Notes under the pieces: generated by a model
What the model was told of the DNA's origin: nothing
The model's input: the letters and a program-made list of their open reading frames with translations, nothing else
Databases searched by the model: none
NCBI GenBank assembly: GCA_947044405.1
Contig: CAMRHE010000035.1
Location: 9,583,501-9,647,500 of the forward strand
Source of the DNA: Leptodactylus fallax
Lineage: Eukaryota > Chordata > Amphibia > Anura > Leptodactylidae
Reading direction: 5' to 3'
DNA length: 64,000 bases
Shown here: positions 47,990 through 61,501 of the stretch, in pieces
Layout: each line of letters opens with the position of its first letter
Position numbering within the stretch: position 1 is the first letter of the stretch
Made by a program: the position numbers and the translations under genes

Positions 47990-48314
47990 CAGTGCTGGCC
48001 AAAAGTATTGGCACCCCTGCAATTCTGTCAGATAATACTCAATTTCTTCCAGAAAATGATTGCAATCACAAATGCTTTGGTAATAATATCTTCATTTAAT
48101 TTGTCTTCAATGGAAAACCACAAAAAGAATTGTCAAAAAGCCAGATTGGATATAATTCCACACCAAACATAAAAAAGGGGGTGGACAAAAGTATTGGCAC
48201 CCTTTGAAAAATCATGTGATGCTTCTCTAATTTGTGTAATTAACAGCACCTGTTACTTACCTGTGGCACATAACAGGTGGTGGCAATAACTAAATCACAC
48301 TTGCAGCCAGTTGA

Positions 48315-49070
<756 letters not shown>

Positions 49071-49306
49071 TGAAAGCTGGGTCTCCCTCAGAGGTCATGG
49101 GTCTTCCAGCAGGACAATGACCCAAAACACACTTCAAAAAGCACTAGAAAGAGGGGGGCGTGGCTTGGAGCCGACTGAGATGGCCGCTGTTCTTTGAAGC
49201 TCCGAGGCCTCACAGTAGTCCAGCGGCTCGTAGCGACTAACCGGCAACGGTGACACCCGGAATCCAGGGCGCGGAAGGGTCCTCTGCTCCCCAGGACTGC
49301 GGTACT

Positions 49307-50574
49307 ATGGCGAAACGGGGGAAAAAAGGCCCCTCGAAGCGGCTGACCGATTTCTTCTCCGCAGCAGACTCGGCCCAAGATGGCGCCGGCGGTTCCTCTC
49401 TGCACCCGCTGCTGCGGGCCGCTCCGGCGCGGATCGCAACGGCACTCCAGGTGAGCAGCAATTATACCTGGAGGCCTCTGGTAACAGTCCTGGCTCCCAG
49501 ATCAGCCAGGTAAAAGCTTTAGTGGGCCAGCAGCAGGCTTCAAAGAGGGGACTACAACCCCCATCTTCACCCACTTCAGCCCTTGTCAGTCATCCTGAGG
49601 TTCCTCCTGCAGAAGCATCCTCCCAGGCAGATAACACTACTCCCACACAAAGCCCTGTAAAGCAAAGGATGAGATGGGATACCACGTTTAGTTTTGACTC
49701 TCGCCCAGCTGCAGAAGATCCCCAATTAGGTGATTCAGATGGGTTCCAGGCTATTTCTGCAGGTACCCAATCGGCCTCTGAGTCCTTCTTGAAGGATATA
49801 ATGCTGGCATTACATCGGTCTATTCAGAAGGATATTATTAAGGCGATTACATCCGTATCCTCCACGGTTGATTCTCTTGGCAACAGAATAGACCATGTTG
49901 AGAACAAAATGAGTGAATTAGCTGAGGCACACAACACTATAGTGGATGCCCACAATGATCTGGAGGAAGAATTAGCAGCGGTCAAACTTAAACTTGCTGA
50001 CATGGAAGATAGGAATAGGCGGAACAATGTCAAGTTTCGTGGCATATCAGAATCAGTCGCTGCTAGGGACTTAACTCCTTATTTACAACGTTTAATGAAA
50101 ACTATCCTGCCACAATGCTCTGACGCGGATCTTATAATAGACAGAGCCCACCGTCTGCCGAAGCCGAAGGGGATGCCGGATCATATCCCTAGAGACAACC
50201 TCGCCCGCATACATTTCTACCATGTCAAAGATCGTCTCATGCTTGAGTCGAGGAAAAGGCTATCTTTGCCTGAACTGTTTAAAGAAATTCAACTTTACGC
50301 TGACCTTTCTCAGGCTACCATTGCTGCCAGAAGAGAGCTTGCTCCTGTTACAGCGGTCCTCCGGCAACACAACATTCCCTACAAGTGGGGATTCCCAACT
50401 AAAGTCATCGTGAACAGGAATGGAATGACTTCTACCTTTAACTCCTTTGACTCCGGGAGTAACCTGCTCCACCAATGGAACCTGCCGCCACCTGCGCCTA
50501 ATGTCCCGAAACCTTCAAGGCCCGAGTCCCATAAGTTGGACCCTCCATGGAAGTCTACCACCTCCGCCGAGTGA
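49307..50574 (+). pseudogene. L1 ORF1 (nucleic-acid chaperone), one frameshift near the start
   Basis: ATG at 49307 gives MAKRGKKGPSKRLTDFFSAA. The frame then shifts once near 49400 into GRSGADRNGTPGEQQLYLEA and stays open to TGA at 50572-50574, about 420 residues in all. Residues ~170-230 form a coiled coil (SVSSTVDSLGNRIDHVENKM, HNDLEEELAAVKLKLADMED). The RRM-like core follows (RNRRNNVKFRGISESVAARD, DLIIDRAHRLPKPKGM, ARIHFYHVKDRLMLES), then a C-terminal domain. This is the standard L1 ORF1p layout: trimerising coil, RRM, CTD. The protein binds L1 RNA in the RNP. A single-base indel is the only clear lesion. Confidence 0.85.
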
Positions 50575-50840
50575 ACAGCTCATTATGGACGTACTGTGAG
50601 TCACCTGTGGTGTGTTTTGTACCTCCCTTTTTATGGCAAACTTCCCCCCAAGTTTGCGCAGTACTACACTGCTCGGTTGTGTAACATTATTTTCTCTCCC
50701 CTTACTGTTAACTAGTTATGTGTTGACTAATGACAATACCGAATTGTTCTTCTCTAGGCTCGAGAGATGTCATTTTAGAGTTATCCTCCTGTCCGACCCT
50801 CTATACTACCAGTCTGTATTACTCATTCTTGATAATATTA

Positions 50841-53800
50841 ATGGGTGTTAAATTACTGTCACTTAATGTGAGGGGACTAAATAGTCCCTTTAAGCGTTCA
50901 CTGTTGTGGAAAGAGGCTCTCAGATCTGCAGCAGATGTAATTTGCATACAGGAGACAAATTTCTGTGACTCTCATCCACCAAAGCTCTCTCACAAATTGT
51001 TCCCTTATATCTGTTGTTCCAATGCCACCAAGAAGGCTGCGGGTGTCCTCCTAGCGGTAAAACATACAGTGTCATTTCAGTTAATACATGTCAGTTCAGA
51101 TCCCAAGGGCCGCTATGTAGCTCTCACCTGTCTGCTTGACAACTGCCCCATCACTATTATAAACGTATATTGTCCTAATGCGTCTCAGATTTCCTTTTTA
51201 AATTCAGTAATGAAGAAGTGTAGGAAGCAGGCTCAGGGCCAGGTTCTATTGTGCGGGGATTTCAATATTGTGCATGACGCTGCTGCTGACTCCACCTATC
51301 GCGGCAAGCATCCACCTCAACAATTAGGCCCTTGGCTCCGACAGGCGGAACTTCACGATGTTTGACGGTGCTTCCATTCCTCTGAGAAGGATTATACATA
51401 CTACTCTGCTCGTCACCAATCCTACTCCAGAATAGACATGTTCCTAGCCCAGAGTGATATGCTACTTAGAGTACAAAGTTGTGAAATAGGAAATATCACG
51501 TGGTCTGACCATGCGCCTATCCTACTTAGCATCCACTTAGCGGGCATAGTGGCTCCCCCCGTGTCATGGCGAATCAACACATATGTCATGTCTCTGAAAT
51601 CAGTAACCGAGAAATTGCATACTGACATTGCCGAATTCTTTGACAATAATTCCCCCTCGGTAGAGGATAAGTTTTGCCTCTGGAATTCGCATAAAGCATT
51701 TGTCAGGGGTCTAATGATTCAGCATGCCGCGCGCTTTAAGCGAACTCGACTGAAAACGATGAGGGAGCTACTTGCTTCTAATGCAACTCTAGAACAGAAG
51801 CACAAAGTTGACCCTAACCCTGCCCTGTCGAATGCTTTGCGGAAGGCCAGGGATGACTTGAGCGCCCATTTACTGGTGGATTTTGAAAAACACACTAAAC
51901 GTGTGAAAGCCTCCTATTACCGGTCGTACAATAAAGCCAGCAAGTTAATGGCACAGAGAGTTAAGGCAGCAAGGATTAAATCTAAAATTCCATTTCTTGT
52001 GTCTAAAGCGACCACAGACACCCCCAACAAAGTCTTCCACCCCCAACAAATTGCTGATGAATTTAGTAAATATTATCAGGACCTGTATAACTTGAAAGAT
52101 GACTCGGACACCACGCAGCCTTCCATGATAGATGTTAACCGATTCCTGTGCTCTTTGCACCTTCCCTCTGTTGCACCTGCACAGCTGCAGTCTTTAAATG
52201 CTTCTATTTCCACCCAGGAAGTGGCTAGGGCGATTGATGGTTTAAAGCTTAATAAATCTCCCGGCCCAGATGGGTTCTCTGGGGAATACTACAAGCTGTT
52301 CAAGCCACTTATCCTTGATCACCTTACTGAGGTGTTTAATTTAGCAATGGTGACAGGTACCTTTCCCCGTGAGATGCTATCCGCAACAATTGTGACATTA
52401 CCCAAACCAGGCAAGGACCCCTCCCGACCCTCTAACTACCGGCCCATATCACTATTGAATGCGGACGTTAAGTTGTTTGCGAAGGTACTTGCGATCAGGC
52501 TTCTTGATGTCATGCCCACACTGATAGGAGGAGACCAGGTTGGATTCACTAAGGGAAGACAGGCCCCAGATGGCACGAGGCGTGTGATCGCGCTGATTGC
52601 CGCGGCCCAGGCTCGGCGGACGCCTTCTCTGCTCCTGTCCCTGGATGCGGAGAAGGCGTTTGATAGGGTACATTGGGGGTATCTTTTCGAGGTTCTCCAT
52701 AAATTTGTTTTTTCTGGTCCCATTGCTACTGCAATCTCTGCACTCTACTCTAGCCCATCCGCGCGGGTGCTGGCGAATGGGGTCCTGTCCCGCCCCTTCG
52801 ACATTACCAATGGCACGAGACAGGGGTGCCCATTGTCCCCTTTGATATTTTCATTGGTGATGGAGCCTTTGGCCGAAAGGATCAGGACACATCCGGATCT
52901 GTCTGGTATCAAAGTTGGACCGGACAGACCACAGAATTAACCTATTCGCAGATGATGTGATTCTGTCCCTCACCTACTCTAATAACATGCTCTGTACTGT
53001 ATCAAATTCTGAAAGATTTCGGAGAGTTATCATATTATAAAGTTAATGAATCCAAGTCCCAGATTTTAGGAATTAGTATGTCTTCAAACAATATATGCCA
53101 CATCAAAAACACATCGCCCTATCAATGGTGCTAGCACGCTATACCTTATCTAGGGATACAGCTCATATAGCCAACTTTCCAGGCCTGCTGGCTATCCTCC
53201 AGAAGGAGCTTGATGGGTTAACTAAATTTGAGCATGGTTGGATGGGAAGAATAGTGCTATATAAAATGCTGATCCTTCCCAGGATACTTTATTACTTCAG
53301 AACACTAGTGATACCGATACCAAAGTCCACCTTCCTGAGTTTCCAAAAACAAATGATGTCCTTTATATGGAATGGTGGCAAACCCAGAATAGCACTCCAT
53401 ACAATGTTTAAATCAAGAGACAATGGGGGTATGGGTGTACCAAACTTGTATCACTATTATTTAGCCATAGTTTTAGGCCAACTCCAATTCTGGTTTACAA
53501 CGAACCATGACAAACTGTGGCCAGCTATGGAGGCTCAAATGGTTCAGACTTCTGACTGGGAGGGTTACCTTTTAGCGTCAGGCCCCAGGAGTGGATCTTC
53601 CGTATCTGCTCCACCGGCTGTACAGGCTACGATTGGGGCATGGCATGCATTGTGTACTCTGCAGGATGGGGATGCCCCTACGGTAGCATTGAATCTTCCC
53701 ATTACGACGCTCCCCCACGAGATACCACATTTATCCCTAGACGTGTGGCGCAGGTGTGGGGTAAAGTATGTCTCTGACCTGTATAGGGGTGGCACTAGGG

Positions 53801-54600
53801 CGCCCTTCCCCGTGTTGAAAGAGACATTTGATCTGCCCGCAAGGGAAGCATACACATATACCAGATTGACTTCCTACTTGTCTGACACGACATCGACTCA
53901 GGTACGCCTGCCACAGTCGGCCGCCGACCTCTTACACCCACAGGCTTCCACAGCGGCTTATAAAACTAAAACCCTGTATCGAATTTTGAATATGGATTAC
54001 ACTTTCCGCAAGACTAAACACATGATCCTTTGGGAGGAGGACATAGGTAGTAGATTTGAGGTTGGTCACTGGCGAGAGGCGATCAGATGGGCTAAGCGAT
54101 CCACAGTATGTGCCTCACATTGGGAGCAATATAGCAAATTACTACTACGCTGGTATTACCCTCCTTTACGTATAGCTAAGTTATACCCATCATGTTCACC
54201 TCTTTGTTGGAGGGGATGCGGGGAGAACGGCTCTTTATTCCATGTGTTCTGGCACTGCCCAATCATTCAGCCCTTTTGGGTTTCTGTGTTTTCCTTGGTT
54301 AATGGCCTGTGTGGTGGAGTGGTGGGGTATACACCTGAACTGGCACTCCTCCTGCTGGGTATTCACATGATACCTGGTAGACATAGAACAGTCGTTTGTC
54401 AGGTGCTAGGGGCTGCCCGCCTACTTATTGCGAGAAGATGGAAGTCTACTGCATGCCCGGCCATGACAGAGTTAATTTCAGCGGTGTCCTTGAACTATCA
54501 ATACGAGCGCATTTGTGCATGTAATGGAGGGGGCCTGGATAGATTCAGGACGCACTGGGAGTCATGGGCAGAGGCATTCCCCCCACCGTACACTCATTGA
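50841..54600 (+). pseudogene. L1 ORF2 (endonuclease and reverse transcriptase), lightly damaged
   Basis: ATG 50841 gives MGVKLLSLNVRGLNSPFKRS. APE endonuclease residues: Asn in LNVRG, Glu in CIQETNF, Asp/Asn in CGDFNIVHD, and SDHAPI at ~51508. One TGA (51363-51365) interrupts. The frame then reopens through RT: SPGPDGFSGEYYK, LPKPGKDPSRPSNYRPISLL, LSLDAEKAFDRVHWGYLF, TNGTRQGCPLSPLIFSLVME. A shift at ~52930 precedes LFADDVILSLTY (catalytic FADD), and another near 53150 leads into the open C-terminal frame to 54600. That frame holds WRGCGENGSLFHVFWHCP, a Cys/His motif. About 1250 residues in total. Three or four lesions prevent function. Confidence 0.9.
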
Positions 54601-57117
54601 CGGACTATACAGCGAGGCCTTCCCTGTCACTAGGGTATTACATCCTACTTTATTTATAGCCTCTGGGGGCCGCTATGATTTGTTATTCCTGTAACACCTA
54701 TATACCATTTATTTAGAAAATTGATATCTGGTAGCTGATGGGTCTCCCCCTTTTGTAAGGGGCGAACCAACTACTCTGTGAGTGGGGGGATACGATCCGA
54801 CTGTATTCATTCTCTAGGCCTAGACTTTGGTTTGTGTTTTCTGTTCTTTTGTTGTTTTGCCCTTCGCTTTATCCCTTATCCTCCTCTAGCCTGTTCCCCA
54901 TCTTCTCCTTTTTATGGCAAAAACTGATTGTCGTTCCCGATAGCCTCAACATGTTAGGTTTACCGTACGTTTGATAAGACTTACTTGTTCTTACTATGCA
55001 TTGTCACTGTATATATTTTATTCATGGATGTACCTCATCTGAGTATATTGTATTGTACTGCGACTATGATGTATATGAGGTCATAACTGTGCCCTTGCTT
55101 CCTCAATGTGTTTCTAACTTGTATTTGGTTTGTAAAATGGTTTGAGAGAAAGCACTGGAGACTTCTAAAGTGGCCAGCAATGAGTCCAGACCTGAATCCC
55201 ATAGAACACCTGTGGAGAGATCTCAAAATGGCAGTTTGGAGAAGGCACCCTTCAAATCTCAGGGACCTGGAGAAATTTGCCAAAGAAGAATGGTCTAAAA
55301 TTCCAGCAGAGCATTGTAAAACTCATTGATGGTTACCGGAAGCGGTTGTTCGCAGTTATTTTGTCTAAAGGTTGTGCTACCAAGTATTAGGCTGAGGGTG
55401 CCAATACTTTTGTCCGGTCCTTTTTTGGAGTTTTGTGTAAAATGATCAATGATTTGACTTTTTTTTTCATTGCAAGCAAAATAAATGAAGATATTATTAC
55501 TAAAGCATTTGTGATTGCAATCATTTTCTGGAAGAAATTGAGTATTACCTGACAGAATTTCAGGGGTGCCAATACTTTTGGCCAGCACTGTATACACAAA
55601 GCAGATGGTGCAAAATGAAAATTGACATTTTCCTAGATAGGCCATTTCAGTGCCCAATAGGTCCTGCCCATATCACGGCACTGTGAAATGTCAGCTCTCC
55701 AGTTATTATGCTCTGTCTCCTGATTTTGGAAACAAGGCTCAAAAATTAAGAAGCACCATGCTTATTTGAGGACTAATTTGGCTATTTACACTGCATCGGC
55801 GAGCAATTGCAGAGGGTCTGAGGCAAAGTAAGAAATGCACCCCCTATTTTAGAAACTACTCCCCTCAAGGAATGTATGAAGGGGCATCGCGAGCATTTTT
55901 AACCCTCGAGTATTGCATTACTTTAATTTCCCGAAATAAAAGCGCAGTGAAAAGTTAAAATTGAAATTTTTCCAGAGACACCATTTCAGGGCCCGATATG
56001 TTGTGCCCAGATTGTGACAGCAGAGACACACAGACCAAAAACTGTTAAGCGGGTTATCTTTGGTACAACAGCCTTTGGAGCTTTTGTCCCTGACAAAAGC
56101 CGGGCACAACATATTGTCATTTTCCCTCTGTGCAGCTGATGGTGCATTCATTTCTGGAAAATAAATTAATGCAACACTTGGGGGTAAAAATGCTCACTGT
56201 ACCCCTGGATAAATTCCTTGAGGGGTGTAGTTGCCAAAATGGGGTCACACGTCAGGGGATTCCACTTTACTGGCATGTCAGGAACTCCGCAAAAGCGGCA
56301 ACCAAAAACCAAAAATAGTTCCAAAACCCAAATAGCGCTGCTTCTTTTCTGCACCCTGCTGTGCGCCCAAACTGCAGTTTGTACCCACATATGTTAAGTG
56401 GGGTGTCCCGGGTACAAGATGGTCAAATATGTGGGCATAAACTGCTGTTGAGGCACACAGCAGGGCACAGAAGGGAAGAAGCGCTGTTTGGCTTTCAAAG
56501 CATAGATTTAGATTTAGGTTTGGTTTTTGGATGCCATGTCATGTTTTTTTATCGTCATGTTCTGAAAGGCTTAAACTTTTTATTTTTCTGTTGACAGAGC
56601 TGGTTGAGGACTAATTCTTTGAGGGACAACCTGTGCTTTTTATTGGTACCATTTTGGTTTTAATGTGTCCGTTTGTGAGGAAACATGGTGAATAATCATT
56701 ATTTCCTGCGATATTTTACATTTTAATGTCGTTCAGCGTGTGGCTTAAATAACGTTTTAGGTTTTATTGTTCAGGATTTTACGGACACAGTGACACCAAA
56801 TATGTAATTTATTTTTATTTTTTTACATAAGTTTTTTTATTGGAAAATGGGATTTTTGGGGCTTCATTCATTTGTTAATTTCTAACACGTTTAAACTTTT
56901 TTTTTTTTGTTCCAATAGGAGATTGAAGCAGCGATCTTCTAATCGTTGGTTCAATAGGTATACACATGTATTCCAATGTATAGGAGGCTGTCAGCAGACG
57001 CATAGGCTCACAGCCTCCATTCAGGGCAGGATCAACCAGGTATTTGGAAGGACAGCGGTGGGGCAGACCCGGGGTCACTGATCAGACCCCGGGCTGCTGA
57101 ATAAGAACAGCGACACC

Positions 57118-58960
57118 CATATTGTCCATCTTGGAGGAGGCCTTCACCAGGAGTTGTTCCAAGTATGGAATCACAGTGACTCCTCTGGAACGGAGGCTAG
57201 CTATGAGGGGGGGCCATCACCTTGTTAAATACCTGAGGCTAGAGGCCAGCCCGAAGGAGAGCGAATCAAACTGAAAATGAAAAACCCACTGTGAAACAAA
57301 GAAAGTGCTGATGGCACAGCGTGATGGGAATGTGGAGGTAGGCGTCGCGAATGTCGATGGACGGCAGGAATTTCCAGTCTCCAGGTATGCCACCACCGAT
57401 CACAGGGACTGCATGCTGAACCTGCGAACACGAACAAACTGGTTGAGCCCCTTGAGGTTCCAGGATGGGACGAAGGGAGCTGTCCTTCTTGGGGACGGTG
57501 AACAGGTTGGAGTAAAAGCTCTGGAAACACTCAAGTGGGGACGGGAATAATGACGCCCTGCCGTTGTAAAGTGGAGACGGCATGTAGAAAAGCAGCTGCT
57601 AAAGCGGGGTAAAGCAGGCAAAATGGACTGGAAAAAAAAAAATTAAATCTTCCATAGGGAGGGCAGAGAACTCGATGGAGTAGCCGGTCGGACCACCTCT
57701 TGTACCCAGGCGATGTTTAAGCTGGCAAGCCAGTTCTACCGGGTAGAAGAGTAGCTGATTCCCCACTTGTGGAGCCCTGAGTTAAGGAGGGCTTGAAGGA
57801 GGAGGTTTTGAAAGGAGAAGGCCTGGAGGACTTGGTGCCAGACTGCCAGGCAGGTCTGGTCTTGAAGGAGGGCTTCTTGGAGCAGGAGTCCAAGGAAGAC
57901 TGCCCTCCAGGGCAAGAGGCAAAGGCAAGAGCAAGAGCAAAACCGCTGAGAGCGGCTGGAGGAGGGTGGCTGGCACATAGAACACCTCTGAGGGAGTAGA
58001 GAGCTTTTTCCCCTTGTAGCTTCAGAGATGAGATTCTATAGGCCTTTGCCAAAAAGCCAGCCCTGTTCGTCCCAAGAGAAGGGAAGGGCCACAACGGCCT
58101 TCTTGGGGAGCAGATTCAGAATTCCACGAATGGAACCAAATAGTACGGCGGATTGCCACTGCGTTGGCTGCCACCTTGGCAGAACGGTGAGTTCCCTCCA
58201 GAGAGGCATTACAGAGGTACTTGGAAGCGTTCAGGATTTGGGAAACGAACAGCTGATTGCCTTAAGAGGGCTCCAGTGGAGAGGCCCTTCTGAAGCAGAT
58301 TGGCCCAGGAAGTGTAAACCTTGCTCACCCAAGGTGCAGCAAGGGAAGGCCACAGGGAGCCACTACAAAGGTTACCTTGGAATGAGAGTCCACCCTCTTG
58401 TCCGAGGGATCGCTGAAAGAAGTGGAGTCCGGAAAAGGCAGAATGGTATCCTAGGAAAGCCTAGCTATTACGGGGTCCACCACGGGAGGCTCTGACCACT
58501 TGGAAACACACTGGTCTGGAAAAAGAAAGAGGACGTCAGACTTCATAGTGGAGGGTAGAGGACGGTCCAGGTGAAGCCATTCTTCTTGTAAAATATGGTC
58601 AACCGCTCCAAGTTTGGGGGAAAACCAGAGGAGGGTGGCGACTGTGGCGGAAGGAGATGTCCTCCTGAGAAGTGGGATCCAGGTCCTCTGAACGCATAGA
58701 TGAGCTCCTGCGTAGCAGTGGATATAGATGTGCTCTGAGTCTGAGGCATCCCCAGGAGAAAAAGACCGAGCATGGGGAGACAAGGTTCTGGCTGTCGGAG
58801 TGGAGCTGTGGCCCTATCTGTCTGGAGAGTGCCCAGAGGATGGGTAGGAGGACAATGACCTGTAGGAAGATTGGCTCTTCGCAAGAGGACATGGGGGCCT
58901 AGGGGAAAAAAGAGGGGGAACCCAGGAAGTAAACAAATCCCCCACAGCCCTCTCAGGTGA
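57118..58960 (-). pseudogene. DIRS gag-like region and reverse transcriptase N-terminal half
   Basis: Minus strand. The gag-like part includes LDRPLPSTMKSDVLFLFPDQ then KWSEPPVVDPVIARLS near 58460-58580, and a Ser/Pro/Ala-rich tail to ~57720. The RT follows: YSNLFTVPKKDSSLRPILEP near 57500, DWKFLPSIDIRDAYLHIPIT (first catalytic Asp in SIDIRDAY) near 57350, and VTVIPYLEQLLVKASSKMDN at ~57121-57177, where DIRS RTs normally have YLDD. Stops and frameshifts split it. RNase H and the rest of RT are absent because the array begins at ~57113. Confidence 0.8.
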
Positions 58961-61501
58961 ACGATAAATCGGTGGTTGTCTAGAGATAGTCAAAATAATG
59001 ATTTTAGAGTGTCTAAATTTAAAAATGGGCTAATACCAGTCACTCATCCAATATATAGGAGGTGACTCTTACAGGATACCTACACCACAAATGCGTAGTT
59101 AACTATGTTGCCACACTGCAGAACCTATATAGGTTTCTTTAGTAAATGGCAATTATCTATGCAATATTAAAAACACTGTGCAGGGCTTAAAAAGTACTGG
59201 ACATGTAAGCAGTAGTATTTTAATTTGCACATCCAGCATTGCCAAAAGAGGTTATTCATCATCACTTGCATTGTTCTGCTATTGTTCTACACCTAGAACA
59301 AAATAAAAAAAAAAAAAAATAAATAAAAAAATTCAGTGGGCAATCACCCACCAAGATAATGGAAAACACCAGTGAACTATAGACCGGTAAGAGAGTCACT
59401 TGTCAGTATCCACCCAAATAGTTTGTCAATATTGTGAGAAATCTTTGTCATGTAAGGTTAGTACTATAACAGGTACCACACTATTTAATGTTACAAGTTG
59501 CTGTAGCCAGTTAGTGTTGTAACAGGTGAAGATACACCGGGAGAACATGATAAAATGGTCTACAAATATTTGTAACTGCTTAGACCAGAGCTTGTCCTTT
59601 GTTGTTACTCCAAGTTTTAACACCTGCACAACTAGCATTCAATACAGCTACGTATTTTATTCCCACAAAAAATAGACAAGAGTCTTGCGACTTATCTATT
59701 TTCAAATGACAAGATATATTCTCTTATGGGTAGGTTAAATGCCAAAACAGCAAGTAGGACTCATTAGAGGCTCTATAGTTTGCTTAACTCAATTTCCATA
59801 CATTGTTGCTATCATTAGTTAACTGCAGGGTTCGTGAATACCTGCTAAAGTGTGAAACTAGTATAGCAGCAAATGTAACAAAGATGCCTTGTTTATTCTG
59901 TAGTTTTAAAATACAGCAATCCCCATGTGTCCAATTCCAAACGAGTTCCCGTCTTACTATAAGGGTGGGTTCACACTTGCGCCGGCACTCCGTCCTCCAC
60001 AAATCCGACCTAAATGTCAGAAAATTGGATAGGTAAAGGTTTGCGATGCTTTGCTTAAAAACCCATTCTCTTCTATGGTTTTTAAAGCAATGCGCGGGTG
60101 TGTGCTTACACCCTCTGCGCTGCAAAGCCGTTTTTTTTTCCTTGGAAACAAAGTCGGACATGCAGGACTTTGTGTCAGACGAAAAAAAAAACTGGAGTTA
60201 TATCACGGAGCTGATTGGCAGTGTCACAATAAGAAAACAGAGGGCTGGGGGGGAGATTTGTGTAAAATGAAATTTAAATAAAATTCATTATAGTCATGTC
60301 CATATACAATATTAAAAATAAGCTTATGATATATACAGGTCGTTATCGATGACTATAAAACTATAAACCATAGAGTTCCATACATTCCCGTACTGTATCT
60401 GCTGATAACATTCCTAAACAATATATATCTATATATTCCTGCCCCAAATATCCAAAGGAAACACATGATTGGTAACATATATATTTATACATTGTGTTAC
60501 ATCAATATAACCCATCCTTAAGATACGTCTAAATATCGGATGAACCTCATTCCCGCAAGATAGTCCTTAGGCATACGTTAGGCATAGGATACATAGGGAT
60601 TGCTGTACTTTAAAACTACAGAATAGGCAATCCACTAGGCAACTGTTACATTTGCAGCTATACTAGTGTGACACTTTAGCAGGTATTCATGAACCCTGCA
60701 GTTAACTAATGATGGCAACAATGTATGAGTTAAGTAAACTATACAGCCTCTAATGAGTCCTACTTGCTATCTTGGCATTTAACCTACCCATAAGAGAATA
60801 TATCTTGTCATTGAAAATAGATAACAAGTGGCAAGACTCTTGTCTATTTGCGGGAATAAAATACCTAGCTGTATTTAATGCTACTTGTGCAGGCGATTTA
60901 TCTGTTGAAACTGGGAGTAACAAAGGACAAGCTCTGGTCTATGCAGTTATCAATATTTGCAGACCATTGTATCAGGTTCCCCCAGTGTATCTTCACCTGT
61001 TACAACACTGTAACAGCAACAGCAACCTATAACCTTAAATGGTGTGGTATCTTTTAGGGTACTAACCTTACAGGGCGAAGCTTACTCACAATATTGACTA
61101 ACTATTTGGGTGGATACTGCCAAGTGACTCTTTTACCGGTCTATACCACTGAATTTTTAAATATTTTTCTAGATACACAATACCAGAACAATGGAAGTGA
61201 CGAAAGCCTCTTTTGGCAATACTGGATTGGTGAAGTAAAACACTACTGATCACACATCTAGTACTCTTTAAGCCCTGCACAACGTATTTAATATTACATA
61301 GATAATTGGCATTTACTAACAAAACCTATACAGGTTCTGCAGTGTGGCAACTTAGTGACTACGTGTTTGTGGTGTAGGTAGCCTGTATGAGTCACTTCCT
61401 ATATATTAGATTAGTGACTGGTATTAGCTTTTTTTTTTAATTTGGAGAAATAAACTTAATGATTTTAGAGTGTCTAGTCTGGCAGTTACTTGGTTTATTT
61501 T
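58932..61501. repeat. Giant inverted-repeat insertion with nested direct repeats
   Basis: Two arms, ~59016-59925 and ~60588-61456, are inverted copies of each other at roughly 85-90 percent by eye. For example, aatagacaagagtcttg (59672) pairs with caagactcttgtctatt (60832), and ctatttgggtggatactg (61101) with cagtatccacccaaatag (59404). The spacer is ~660 bp. Just outside the arms is a perfect 20-bp direct repeat (58996-59015 and 61457-61476: taatgattttagagtgtcta). Further out is a 15-bp direct repeat, ggaacccaggaagta (58917-58931 and 61502-61516). No ORF has recognisable content. The family is unknown to me. Confidence 0.85.
59963..60190. mobile_element. Harbinger-type MITE fragment in the palindrome spacer
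   Basis: Starts gggtgggttcacacttgcg after TAA, like the MITE at 34276. Shares atccgacctaaatgt, caaagtcggacatgcagg and agacgaaaaaaaa, with the central part in the opposite orientation. The right terminus is missing. Confidence 0.7.

Larger units (their letters stand above)
49152..55135 (+). mobile_element. Near full-length L1-type LINE, ~6 kb
   Basis: The 5' UTR starts gaggggggcgtggcttgg, a G-rich start typical of L1 elements. ORF1 (49307-50574), ORF2 (50841-54600) and a ~530 bp 3' UTR follow. The 3' junction (tttggtttgtaaaatgg) has no real poly-A tail, and no target duplication beyond about 3 bp of A is visible. That is unusual for target-primed insertion. A few lesions are present but the domains are complete. 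Confidence 0.9.
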
